64,000 nt of DNA, taken from assembly GCA_016841945.1 (NCBI GenBank), contig JAENYC010000003.1, positions 1 to 64,000 on the forward strand, given 5' to 3'. The notes beneath the pieces are model-generated. The model was not told the origin of the DNA, searched no databases, and saw only the letters and a list, made by a program, of their open reading frames with translations. This document shows, one piece after another, positions 1 through 8,616 of this stretch. Numbering within the stretch: position 1 is the first letter of the stretch; the number at the start of each line of letters is the position of its first letter. The position numbers and the translations under genes were made by a program. The DNA comes from Haloplasma contractile. Its GTDB lineage: Bacteria; Bacillota_I; Bacilli_A; Haloplasmatales; Haloplasmataceae.

Positions 1-24
1 TTTTTCATATCAAATTTTTAAGAC

Positions 25-54
25 AATGTCAACAGTTCTTAAGTTGATGACATT
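25..54 (-). terminator. Hairpin after the McrC gene
   Basis: An imperfect inverted repeat (25-33 against 43-54, with a 3-nt bulge) lies just past the McrC stop codon. On the minus strand it is followed by a mixed A/T stretch rather than a clean T-run, so it is only a weak candidate terminator. Confidence 0.3.
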
Positions 55-74
55 GAGCGATATGCCCACATTTT

Positions 75-1247
75 TTATTTTAATAAAGAATGCATACTTT
101 CATTACTAATATAATTACTTACTACTTCTTCCATGTTTGCATAAAAAATTTGAATTGGCGAATATTCGTTATTTTCTCCCACATTTATATCACGATCAAA
201 ATGAACTCTATAATCAGATACCTCACTAATTGAGTTTGTAGGAATTATAAACCAATTCTTGTATTTATAACTATTACCATATTTCTTAAATGCTTTTGCT
301 GCATATATAAATTGCTTACTTATATCCTCATTAGTAGGCAAATTATTACGAGAATAATATTTAGCATCTATAACATTGATATTGCTAGAATTCATGAAGA
401 TAGCGTCTGGCTTTAATGGATCTAAAACTTTTATATTTTTATTTGTATTTATATTTTTGTAAGTATGCCTTATATAAAATATTTTATTTATATCGGTTTT
501 ATGTATATTACCAAAAACTTTAAAAACCATTGCTTCCCAAAAATGATGAGCTGTAGCTACAAATAAATTTGATGAAATAGCTTTGTTTTCCTTCCCAGTG
601 CTTTTAATATACTTTAATAATAATTCAATTAATTTTAGTTTTCTAGAATTAAAAGATGAATTTCTAGCCTCATTAAGTTCATAGATTGATTTCTTAGATA
701 TTACATTAACCCCATTTTCTATAGGGAGTTGTATATTAAATCCAATTAACCAACCAATTTCTTTAGCTATAGAATTAACAGCAATTTTTTGTAAGTTTCT
801 TATAATTTCTTCATCATTGACTTTTTTTACATGTGATATATATTTTAAATATATTGATCCTTGATTAGTTATTATGGGTTTGCATTTTTTTATAGTTTTA
901 GTGAAATCAATTTTACCATCTCTTTTGTATGTCTCTATTTTTTCGTATTCCATATACAAACCATTATTAACAAAATCTTCAATAATATTTAATGCTGTAT
1001 CAAAGTTATAAAACTCTTTATTTACTTCGTCGGTTGCTATTGTTATATTTTCTATCCTTTTTTGATATTTTCTCCACGCTTTAACAAGCCTTTTTAACTT
1101 TTGCTTCTCTAAGCTTGTAATATCGCAAGAACTTTCTATATTATCTAGATAATATAACGGTAATATAATTCTAGCATCCTCTTCTATAACTAAACCTATT
1201 TTATCTTGGCCACTTTTTGCATTTTCAATTACAATTGTTTTCTTCAT
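75..1247 (-). CDS. McrC/LlaJI-type restriction nuclease subunit
   Basis: This 390-aa protein is the probable nuclease partner of the AAA+ GTPase encoded just upstream. The C-terminal half carries a PD-(D/E)XK-like arrangement: LKPDAIF (PD at about 280-281) followed by INVIDAKYY (DAK at 294-296). The family is McrC/LlaJI (also like BsuMI YdjA), in which this subunit cuts DNA once the GTPase has translocated. I chose the ATG at 1247 because a GGAGAAT ribosome site precedes it and it lies 1 nt from the upstream stop codon, implying translational coupling; a longer reading frame up to 1361 overlaps the partner gene and is unlikely. The N-terminal half has no motif I recognise. Whether it is type IV (cuts modified DNA) or belongs to a type II system with methylases outside the window cannot be decided here. 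Confidence 0.82.
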   Translation of the reverse strand: MKKTIVIENAKSGQDKIGLVIEEDARIILPLYYLDNIESSCDITSLEKQKLKRLVKAWRKYQKRIENITIATDEVNKEFYNFDTALNIIEDFVNNGLYMEYEKIETYKRDGKIDFTKTIKKCKPIITNQGSIYLKYISHVKKVNDEEIIRNLQKIAVNSIAKEIGWLIGFNIQLPIENGVNVISKKSIYELNEARNSSFNSRKLKLIELLLKYIKSTGKENKAISSNLFVATAHHFWEAMVFKVFGNIHKTDINKIFYIRHTYKNINTNKNIKVLDPLKPDAIFMNSSNINVIDAKYYSRNNLPTNEDISKQFIYAAKAFKKYGNSYKYKNWFIIPTNSISEVSDYRVHFDRDINVGENNEYSPIQIFYANMEEVVSNYISNESMHSLLK

Positions 1248-1248
1248 A

Positions 1249-2973
1249 TTATTCTCCTTCAATAAATAACATAAAGGGATCAACATTACATTCAACAATG
1301 TCAGTATAAATTTCTTGATATGATTTCGACAAAATATTTTCTGTATATTTAAAAACATCATTCTTTAAATAATACATTACTTTATCTACGAATGCTCTCT
1401 TATCTTTTATATCCGTTAAACTAATAAAATATGGTGCTAATTTTTTATCTTCTGGGATAGAGGTGAACTCTTTATTAACTTCATCTATCTTTTTGTTTAC
1501 CATTATCGCAAATGTACTCCATGTTTTTCCATCAACATTATTAAAAATATTAATATTCGACTGTTCATCTAAAAGCGCCAGATATGAATTTTCTATATTT
1601 ACAGGTGAAAAATCAATTTGTAAATATAAATTTCTAAATCTTCTTCTAAAAGCAGTATCTATTACAAATACATTCTGATCTGCAGTGTTCATTGTACCTA
1701 TTATATGAAGATTTGATGGTATTAGTATTTTGTCTTTTGGTAATTTTCCTTGCAAACTAACTCCAGAATGGTTTTTAACATAATTATATATATCATTGTT
1801 TTCAATGGAATATTGTGACCAACCGTGTAGTTTGCTTTTAAAATCGTCTTTCCTGTCCAATAGTTGAAATATGTCTCCCATAACGGTTGATATATTTCCT
1901 CTATTCATTTCTTCGATAATTAAGTATATATTTGCTTTTTCATTTGATATTGCTTTAGTCAATGCTCTAGTAAAGGGACCTGGATGAAATTGATAGTCTA
2001 TTAAATCTCCTGAGCTTGATGGTTTTATATAACCAACAAAATCAGAATATGAGTAATCTGGATGAATAATAGTTCTTATGACATTATTAGTATCACACAC
2101 TCCACCAAGTATACTATTTTCGACGTAATGAGATTTACCAGTACCAGGTACACCCGATAAAACTAATTGCAAGGGTCTACTTATTGGATTCATCTGTTGG
2201 ATTTCATTTTTATATCTTTCAAAAATTGGGTTATTAAATCTTACATATTTTATACCATCACGATTTTGAACAGTTAGTAAGCCTATTTCAACAAAAAAAG
2301 CTATTAGTTTATTATCACCTACATAGTTTTGCATACCCAATTCCAATACTTTTTCCTTAGTAGTATCATACCAATCAGATTTTGTTCTTAAGGTTATTAT
2401 ATGTAGTAACGCATCATCAAAAGATTTAAACCATGCTTTATTCAAACCCCATGTTATATATACAAATTCCTCAGGTGTTATAAACTTTAATAAGTAAATT
2501 AGTTTTATTAAAGCTTTAGGTGGTTCAATATCTGATTTTGATTGTTCAACACCATCATTACATTTTCCAAAAGTATCATATAATACACTCTCAATTACAA
2601 GTTTCATAAAGACATGTTCTTTATCATTTGCAATCCTACAAACACCTTGATTTTGCACAATTATATCTGATAGTGCTTTTCCTCTTTTGGTTAATGTTAA
2701 ATCATCATATCGACTATTAGATTTTGTGAGACTAATAAATCCAAAATACCTAGGAAGCTTACTTTTATTATAAGGTGTTCTTTCATTAGTTGCTTCTAAA
2801 TAATCATTCGGTTCAACTTGTGGCATTGATGAATAACCGTGCATTAGCATTTCCATTTCTCTTTTGAAATTAAATCTTGATATTTTTCCTCCTGCATTTT
2901 TAATTATTAATATTGACTGATAAAAGCGATTCATGTCAACACTAGCTTTATCAATATTCAGGTTGCCTATCAT
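1249..2973 (-). CDS. McrB-type AAA+ GTPase of a restriction system
   Basis: This 574-aa protein is the motor and recognition subunit of an McrBC/LlaJI-like system. The AAA+ core is clear: P-loop GVPGTGKS (274-281), Walker B LIIEEMNRGN (351-360), the McrB signature NTAD (429-432) and arginine motif RRRF (443-446). The first 260 residues form a separate N-terminal region likely to hold specificity; it has no EVE, YTH or DUF3578 motif that I can recognise, and its Lys/Arg-rich start resembles the helical N-terminal domains of LlaJI/BsuMI-type proteins. It is the first gene of a two-gene minus-strand operon with the nuclease subunit. Its start is preceded by AAGGAGATTATAAA. A GTP- rather than ATP-specific reaction is inferred from the family. 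Confidence 0.85.
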   Translation of the reverse strand: MIGNLNIDKASVDMNRFYQSILIIKNAGGKISRFNFKREMEMLMHGYSSMPQVEPNDYLEATNERTPYNKSKLPRYFGFISLTKSNSRYDDLTLTKRGKALSDIIVQNQGVCRIANDKEHVFMKLVIESVLYDTFGKCNDGVEQSKSDIEPPKALIKLIYLLKFITPEEFVYITWGLNKAWFKSFDDALLHIITLRTKSDWYDTTKEKVLELGMQNYVGDNKLIAFFVEIGLLTVQNRDGIKYVRFNNPIFERYKNEIQQMNPISRPLQLVLSGVPGTGKSHYVENSILGGVCDTNNVIRTIIHPDYSYSDFVGYIKPSSSGDLIDYQFHPGPFTRALTKAISNEKANIYLIIEEMNRGNISTVMGDIFQLLDRKDDFKSKLHGWSQYSIENNDIYNYVKNHSGVSLQGKLPKDKILIPSNLHIIGTMNTADQNVFVIDTAFRRRFRNLYLQIDFSPVNIENSYLALLDEQSNINIFNNVDGKTWSTFAIMVNKKIDEVNKEFTSIPEDKKLAPYFISLTDIKDKRAFVDKVMYYLKNDVFKYTENILSKSYQEIYTDIVECNVDPFMLFIEGE

Positions 2974-3183
2974 TTTATAATCTCCTTATCCATATTTTCA
3001 ATTATATTATCGTTAAATTGTTTTGAATTTATTTATATTATATCAAAGTATATTTATCTAAACAAATTATATTTATTAAAGACTTTTAATAATTGGAACT
3101 TTTTTCATTAAAACTATACATTTATATATTAAATTACAAAATTGTAGTTATTGTATCGTTAACAAGACCCCCATAAATAAACA

Positions 3184-3212
3184 GTTCCCCCATACTCTCG
3201 GTATGAGGGAAC
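3184..3212. repeat. 12-bp-arm inverted repeat (strong hairpin)
   Basis: Arms 3184-3195 and 3201-3212 pair with a single mismatch around a 5-nt loop; it is the most GC-rich patch in the 400 nt between the McrB promoter region and the Rep remnant. No T-run follows on either strand, so it is not a classical terminator. The rest of 2974-3374 shows no gene. Confidence 0.6.
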
Positions 3213-3374
3213 ATATTTATTTCATAAATTTAGCTCTTTATTAAAATACCAATATTTTCTTACTAACAATGCGATGCTCTTTACGTGTGAAGTTTGTAGA
3301 AACAAATCCACAGATTAATCAAATTGATATGATAAACTCTTCTCAAATCATCAATATTTAGTTTAAATATTTCT

Positions 3375-3527
3375 TTATTTACAAATTGAAATTAAATTAT
3401 TTGCTATTTTAGTAATTTCATTTTTATTAATTATATTAATCCGTTTTTGTATTAAATACTTATTTATTACTTCAATATCTTTATCTTTAAAGTTTATTAA
3501 TTTAAATCCTATATTAAATAGACGTTC
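3375..3527 (-). pseudogene. Remnant of a Rep_trans initiator (C-terminal end)
   Basis: The minus-strand frame ends in about 50 residues that align with the C-terminal tail of the intact Rep at 8617-9840: RLFNIGFKLINFKDKD here against RLKNIGSKLKDFTDKD there, then INKNEITKIANNL against IDKNELKKVAASL. All upstream catalytic parts are missing; the frame opens into the 24-base repeat at 3528-3551. I read it as what remains of a second, related rolling-circle element at this locus. Confidence 0.7.
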
Positions 3528-3551
3528 TGATGTTAGAATGAATACTGGACT
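3528..3551. repeat. Left copy of 24-base flanking direct repeat
   Basis: TGATGTTAGAAT then one variable base then AATACTGGACT; the same sequence, with one difference, recurs at 17265-17288 in the same orientation, 13.7 kb away. A partial inverted copy (GTCCAGTATTA) follows at 3599-3609. It is a candidate attachment-site or element-end sequence; alternatively the end of a lost insertion sequence. Confidence 0.6.
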
Positions 3552-3711
3552 TAAAAACATAGAGTTAATATGTTAAAATAAATGAAATAAGGAGAGGTGT
3601 CCAGTATTAGTAATCGTGTAGATGTTTGTTTTCTTTTTCTGCGAAGGTTAGTGTAACAAATACTTTAAATTTATCAATATTACATCTAGCATAGTCTATT
3701 ATATAGTTATA

Positions 3712-4386
3712 TTAACGATGACAAGATCTCCTTATCTTATCACTTGTAGAAGTAGGAATTGATTCATCTAGCAGTATATACTTTAAAAGTGTATCTGAAT
3801 TTAAGTCTGTACAGTCTTCATTTAAGAGTGATTGATCGTATTTATACGCGTAATTCAATAATCTTTGATATTTATCATAATAATCTACTGGTATTGGATG
3901 TCCTAATGCTACACTTTCTTCTATAACACTTTGTTTTATTTCAGATAAATCATCATTTAGCAAATGATATTTTTCATTCTCTACAGCAAAATTATAAATT
4001 CTATCGTAATTTTTTTAATATTGTTCAATATAGTTAGATTTAAATATCCTATAATATTCTCTATTAAAAAGTAAATCATCAACATTTCAAATAAAGTGAC
4101 GAGCTTTAGAACTAATTTTAGAGTACCAATTATCAGTACCAACAGGAAGTCCTTTAAACTCTTTATACAATACGTTATGATCATATTTATAAATAGGTTT
4201 ATCATACTGAATCAGTTCGATATAATTATTTGCTAGATTTCTTCTTTTTGAATTTATTTTTATCCTAAATAATCTTATTATTGCACTTTTATAAGAAGAT
4301 GTAAATTGTTCGTTTTTAAAATATTTAAAATGACGGGGAAGGTAAATTATATCATCAGTTGATGTTGAACTATCGTGTAGTTTCAC
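3712..4386 (-). pseudogene. Nonsense-broken hypothetical gene
   Basis: A single reading frame of 225 codons is interrupted by TGA at 4087-4089 and TAA at 4015-4017, with protein-like sequence on both sides and no frameshift (for instance SSKARHFI-stop-NVDDLLF). The N-terminal piece runs MKLHDSSTSTDD to ARHFI and the C-terminal piece ends TSTSDKIRRSCHR. I recognise no family. The TGA falls where Trp would be plausible. The 83-codon piece at 3712-3963 might still be translated on its own. Confidence 0.5.
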
Positions 4387-4559
4387 ATTTCACTTCTTAG
4401 AATATTATTTTTACTATAATATGTCCTTATTGACAAGTATTACAAATATGACTTCTTGCGTATTAAATAAAATATTTACAATCTATTAATTTGATTTTAC
4501 TTCCTATATACTTTAAAATTTATTTTTAAAATACAAATTACTATAATATAAAATACTTA

Positions 4560-4775
4560 ATGTATCATACAATACTATGTGTATTATATATACATATTTC
4601 AATACATTTAATATTAAAAAATAATATCTCTTTAGATTTTTTAGTTGGAAAATCAGTAAAAAAAGTTAATGGAATTTTAGATACTATAGATATTGACGGG
4701 AGTAGATTAAATACAAATGAAATAAAAAAAATAAAAGAAATCATTAATATAATTTCAGAAAAAGCTCATAAATAA
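4560..4775 (+). CDS. Small hypothetical protein
   Basis: A 71-aa frame, the only plus-strand gene candidate in the island. It is hydrophobic at the N-terminus (CVLYIHISIHLIL) and charged at the C-terminus (about 45 residues rich in Lys, Ile, Asp). No good ribosome site precedes the ATG, so the start is doubtful; the main support is that its stop codon runs directly into a good plus-strand terminator. No family recognised. Confidence 0.4.
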   Translation: MYHTILCVLYIHISIHLILKNNISLDFLVGKSVKKVNGILDTIDIDGSRLNTNEIKKIKEIINIISEKAHK

Positions 4776-4801
4776 AAATCGATTTTAAAAATCGATTTTT
4801 T
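4774..4801 (+). terminator. Rho-independent terminator
   Basis: Arms 4774-4783 and 4791-4800 (AAAAATCGAT / ATCGATTTTT) with a 7-nt loop, ending in a T-run. It directly follows the small plus-strand gene. The stretch 4801-4962 holds nothing else I can recognise. Confidence 0.65.
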
Positions 4802-4962
4802 ATATAACAAGAAATTAAATAAATCAATATTAATTTATTGGTTGGTTTAATTTTATATTATAAATTCACTAGCTAAACTATAACATTGATAGAAAAAGAT
4901 ATTAAAGCATAAAATTTTTCATATTTTTCAAATCTAATTTGGATTTATATATGATTTCTGTT

Positions 4963-5550
4963 TTAATTATTATCCTCTAATTCAATAAATTCAATTTCTT
5001 CTTCTATTTTAAGTTTAATAAAATAAATTGCATCTTCTATATCAATAGAATATGAGTCGTCTCCCATATAATTACTATTAAATACAGCGATAAAAAATGT
5101 CCCATAATCTTTATATGTTTCATTAACAGTTAAATTAAAAGATAATGAAAATTCTTCAGAACTTTCTTTCGATATAACAAGGGAATAACTAAACTTTTTT
5201 ACTTTAATTAAATCATGAGGATATACATCAGTATCTGGATAAAAATCCTTATTTTCATCTAATAAGATGTATTGATAGTTATTAGCAAAATTTGTTTCGT
5301 CCGTAGAATTTATGTATTCTACATCAAGTTTTAAATTATTACTAAAACTATTAAATCCAATTGCTTCTTTCACTTGAGGATTTTTTAAGATAATATCTAT
5401 ATCATTCCCACCATTTATTACTATTTGATTATCATTATTTTTTTCTATTTGATTATCATCGTTAGTATTATCCTTACATCCACTCATCAATAATAATACC
5501 AATAAACTTAAAACTGAAATAAGTATTTTAAAATATTTATCCTTATTCAC
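4963..5550 (-). CDS. Putative lipoprotein of unknown function
   Basis: A 195-aa protein with a type II signal peptide: a hydrophobic stretch at 9-22 and lipobox LMSGC with Cys at about 25, followed by an Asn/Asp-rich linker. It would sit on the outer face of the membrane. The remaining 150 residues alternate short beta-like segments and acidic stretches, ending EFIELEDNN. It begins with GTG, preceded by GGGGAGAAGAG. It lies next to the broken RpoC-like gene. I recognise no family; in a phage setting it could be a superinfection-exclusion or surface protein, but that is speculation. Confidence 0.6.
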   Translation of the reverse strand: MNKDKYFKILISVLSLLVLLLMSGCKDNTNDDNQIEKNNDNQIVINGGNDIDIILKNPQVKEAIGFNSFSNNLKLDVEYINSTDETNFANNYQYILLDENKDFYPDTDVYPHDLIKVKKFSYSLVISKESSEEFSLSFNLTVNETYKDYGTFFIAVFNSNYMGDDSYSIDIEDAIYFIKLKIEEEIEFIELEDNN

Positions 5551-5631
5551 TTGTCTCTTCTCCCCTTATCAATAAATATCTGATAAATGTGTTATATAAA
5601 GCTTAATTCAATACATTATAATTTCTACATT

Positions 5632-6396
5632 TTATCTAAAATATTCATATAAATATTCGATATAACTACTTAAATTAGAATGTATATCTATATAATCTCT
5701 TTCAATATTTGTTGTATTATCACAATATCTATCTGGATAAAATCTTTTGGTTCTGTTGTAACCTATAATATTACTGTAAATATTATTTAATTGATAATAT
5801 TTCTTTCCTCCAGTAATTACATAAAATGAATCTCTATACATCAATGGAATTATTGGTAAACAACTAATTAATATACTCGAAAATTCTTTTTGATATTTTT
5901 TAAATAATTTTAGATATCTAATTTTATCTGGTAAATAGTTATTACTATCACCATGTTTTAATCTATGATTCACATTATCTATTTCTCTTTGTATATCATA
6001 ATTTTCTGATGCTCTCCCTATGCCAAACAAAGCTTTCTTCATTGTAACACCATGTATTTTTGGTAAAGTATACCCCTTTGCTCTTTCGTATTCTTGATAG
6101 GTACATACTTTGCCTACTCTATAACATCATTACTTGATTCAGTTATAATAAAATGGCCTTTCGGTGTTATACTTGAATAATTATAGTACAAATCTTTTAA
6201 CTTATTTTCATCAATTTCTAAAATCCTCAACCTGGAGGACTTTTGTGTGAGGATACCTTTGGCAAATATGAACCTCTAAACTACTGGATTTCCATTCTTT
6301 TTTAATTGGATCCCATCCTCCTGCACCTCTATACGTATATAGTTCTTTAAAATAAATTTCCCCAATTGATGAAGCCATAACATCATAAGGATTCAT
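5632..6396 (-). pseudogene. Diverged, frameshifted homologue of the RNA polymerase beta' N-terminal region
   Basis: Three minus-strand pieces in consecutive frames join into about 250 residues that follow the N-terminal third of RpoC. Piece 1 (6396 to about 6263) has ASSIGEIYFKELYTYR like RSWSYGEVKKPETINYRT. Piece 2 (about 6263-6115) has FAKGILTQKSSRLRILEID like YFKGIPSRMGLVLDMSP, then GHFIITES like SYVVTDP. Piece 3 (about 6105-5632) has CTYQEYERAKGY, then LPIIPLMYRDS, GGKKYYQLNNIYSNII and NRTKRF, like LPVIPPELRPM, GGRFATSDLNDLYRRVI and NRLKRL. The zinc-finger segment is missing, and the gene ends well before the catalytic DFDGD motif. Two frameshifts imply decay. Intermediate divergence suggests a once-functional paralogue rather than a recent copy of host rpoC. 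Exact frameshift points are uncertain. Confidence 0.62.
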
Positions 6397-6500
6397 TATA
6401 TTTTTATTAGTTCTTCTGCATTTGCACTAAAATTGAACCATTTATACCAGAATAATTGCCTTAATTCGTTAATATTACTTTCTTTACTTTCATCAATCAT
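6396..6500 (-). CDS. Small ORF preceding the RpoC-like gene
   Basis: A 34-aa frame beginning MIDESKESNINEL, with an AAGGAG ribosome site 6 nt before the ATG. Its TAA stop overlaps the ATG of the next frame (TAATG), so the two were probably coupled or were once one gene. It is rich in aromatic residues (FWYKWFNF). Function unknown. Confidence 0.4.
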   Translation of the reverse strand: MIDESKESNINELRQLFWYKWFNFSANAEELIKI

Positions 6501-6733
6501 ATTAATTCTCCTTAAATTTTTATTCGAAACAATTTATTAAAATACTCTCTTCAATTAATATAGTATATAAAGAAATACGTATTTTTAAATTCTTAACCTT
6601 ATTCTCTTTACTTTTTTATCCAATTTTTATCTTCTATATTCTTTATATATTTTAATTTTAATACAAATGGCGCGATTTTTCAACATATATTTATTAAATT
6701 AACCTTCTATATAAATAAAAACAGGATTGTTTT

Positions 6734-6844
6734 GGGCGTTCCGGTAAACCGTCGGGCTATACGGCTTACTTCCAGACTAATTAATACATAATGTTTTCGT
6801 TAAAATACGTCAGATTTTTTTATGATGAGTCTGGAAGAACGCTC
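6734..6844. other. Structured origin-like region (nested inverted repeats)
   Basis: Two nested inverted repeats enclose this stretch: 6768-6778 pairs with 6828-6837 (ACTTCCAGACT / AGTCTGGAAG) and 6734-6741 pairs with 6837-6844. Inside are short hairpins such as CCGT(N8)ACGG at 6749-6764. It is unusually GC-rich for the island, non-coding, and its right half is duplicated at 8104-8166. Single-stranded DNA phages carry such structures at their replication origin and packaging signal; that role is inferred. The stretch 6501-6733 shows no gene. Confidence 0.5.
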
Positions 6845-7095
6845 TCCTATCCCTAACGCATTCTTTGATTCAAAAACAATAACATATTAAATATGAGAAA
6901 CTAAAATCACAACTCTTTAAAACAAAAAAAATGCTAACAAATCTAAAAAATATAAACGTTGATAATGTTACAAATATCAAAAAAGGTTGAACATGTTCAA
7001 CAAATAATCATAATATAATTCATTATAAATAAAAAAAGATTATGATATAATCACCATAATTGGTAAATCTCTCACAATCAAAATTGGTAAGTTTA
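6784..7095. repeat. Intergenic repeat, copy 1
   Basis: Matches 8081-8303 in two strongly conserved blocks. Block X (6807-6872) contains CGCTCTCCTATCCCTAACGC. Block Y (7052-7095) contains ACCATAATTGGT, CTCTCACAATCAAAATTGG and two copies of AATTGGTAA. Block Y differs from its partner at only two positions. The spacing between blocks differs (180 against 94 nt). Probably a duplicated origin or regulatory region of the phage element. Confidence 0.75.
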
Positions 7096-7118
7096 TTACT
7101 ATTGACATTATCAACTTT

Positions 7119-7682
7119 TCATAATTTTTCTCCATATTCTAGTTTTAAATTCTTAAAAATATATTCTAAGCCATCCTTTCCTTTAATATTGAAATGTAAT
7201 CTTTCTAATCTGTATAGCATATACTCATCGAAATTATTATTTGTTTTTTCTTCTATTATTTGTTTACATATATCTAAACTATTGCCACTATAAATATAAG
7301 CATTATATTTTAACATCTCTTCATATAACTCAATGTCTAGACTGTTACTTGTTAGTTCGTTATATAGTTTCATTGAAGCAAGTTCAAATTTCAGTTTGGA
7401 AGCATAACAAATATAAAACATTAAACAAAGAATTAATATCCATATTAAATCAACTGAGGATCCATTGGATATTAAAGTTGCAAAAAAATATGGAATTCCA
7501 AGAATAACAAGAAATATAATAAAAAATAATAAATTACCTATCCAATTAGGTAAATTATTAAATTTCTCATACATTAGATTTAACAAAGAATATATATAAC
7601 TACGTTCTATTTCTCTTGCATAAAAAATATCCTTATATTTTTTCATAATCTCCCTGCTTTCTATAGAAATATTAGAAGACAA
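7119..7682 (-). CDS. Hypothetical two-span membrane protein
   Basis: A 187-aa protein with two membrane segments (about 47-70 and 77-96) and long charged, probably cytoplasmic, ends; the C-terminal half looks helical. It lies between the two copies of the origin-like repeat and has its own upstream region. The sequence 5' of it (7683-7850) contains TGTCGAA (7791-7797), identical to the core of a Spo0A box, but that motif is short enough to occur by chance. No family recognised. Confidence 0.55.
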   Translation of the reverse strand: MSSNISIESREIMKKYKDIFYAREIERSYIYSLLNLMYEKFNNLPNWIGNLLFFIIFLVILGIPYFFATLISNGSSVDLIWILILCLMFYICYASKLKFELASMKLYNELTSNSLDIELYEEMLKYNAYIYSGNSLDICKQIIEEKTNNNFDEYMLYRLERLHFNIKGKDGLEYIFKNLKLEYGEKL

Positions 7683-8080
7683 TTTTCAGTTGGTCTTCAA
7701 ATAATTTATTCATACATATAATTAATTATATTATTCAACATTAAAATTGTCAAATTTATGAGTTAACTTAAAATATATAAGGATTACTTGTGTCGAACGA
7801 AAGCATTAGTAATGTTTAAAAAAATCCTAGATATAATCTAAGATTTTCTGGTTCTATAATTAATGGGACTATAAATAATTATTAGGGCTATTAGCGAATA
7901 CAAATAAATATTATAACATTAAACTGAACTCATATAGTTTTTTTTCTAAACCTCAAAAATATTTTTCAAACAATGTTTTTTATCAATTAATCCATATTAA
8001 TAAAAATAATATGTTTCTCTATTTCTTTGTTACTATATATTGTATTTAATAATGTCATTCTTTTTTAAACAGAATAATAA

Positions 8081-8303
8081 ATACATGAAATTATTGTAAA
8101 TTTACGTCTGTTTTATTTATGATTAGTCTGGAAAACGCTCTCCTATCCCTAACGCATTTTGATTCATCGTATATTCAGCACAAAGTTAATTAACTCTATA
8201 GATATTATTATCTCTTATGAGTAATTCCAATATAAATCTTAACTCTTTAATTTACTATACACCATAATTGGTGAATCTCTCACAATCAAAATTGGTAAAT
8301 TTA
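8081..8303. repeat. Intergenic repeat, copy 2
   Basis: Second copy of the origin-like blocks (block X 8104-8166, block Y 8260-8303), directly downstream of the rep gene and its small partner. It lacks the left arm of the large inverted repeat found with copy 1. The interval 7683-8080 holds no gene that I can support. Confidence 0.75.
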
Positions 8304-8378
8304 CTATTAATATTATCATTAGCTAATAACAATATAATTTTTTTTAGTCCTTTACAGATTTTATAAATAAAAAGATTT

Positions 8379-8603
8379 CTATTTCTTATTTTTCATTTTA
8401 TTTATATAATTATTTAAGAAAAAAAGATATAAGTAATATCTTCTTTTCCAATGATTAAATTTTTTAGTTAGTGATATTTTTTTATTTATATTATTTTCTT
8501 CATTAATACTTTGATTATATCCCTGAGTTATTTTCAATGCATGAATAACATATTTGTTTAAAATTCTATAATGATGCGTTTTAATAATATCTGAATATTT
8601 CAT
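8379..8603 (-). CDS. Small basic protein downstream of rep
   Basis: A 74-aa, strongly basic protein (LTKKFNHWKRRYYLY, NKMKNKK at the end) starting 13 nt after the rep stop codon. Filamentous phages encode a small DNA-binding protein near the replication gene, so a single-stranded-DNA-binding role is possible, but there is no sequence signature for it. Confidence 0.5.
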   Translation of the reverse strand: MKYSDIIKTHHYRILNKYVIHALKITQGYNQSINEENNINKKISLTKKFNHWKRRYYLYLFFLNNYINKMKNKK

Positions 8604-8616
8604 ATAATCATCCTAT

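Noticed and set aside
1463-1678. Plus-strand frame inside the McrB gene, and similar long antisense frames in ftsZ, polC, cysK and pdp
   Set aside because: They lie entirely opposite strongly conserved coding sequence and have no ribosome sites; shadows of the real genes.
3528-3551. dif/Xer site for phage integration
   Set aside because: The repeat does not show the 11-6-11 arm arrangement or the usual dif core bases.
3597-3660. Short plus-strand frame beginning GTG TCC AGT with a GGAGAGGT site, possibly the start of a lost gene
   Set aside because: It stops after about 18 codons, and a rescue by frameshift gives only about 30 codons with no family resemblance; too little to annotate.
7744-7797. 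TTGTCAAA and TGTCGAA as Spo0A boxes upstream of the 7119-7682 gene
   Set aside because: The motif is short; in a 64-kb AT-rich window many matches are expected by chance. Kept only as a hint in the Spo0A-related finding.
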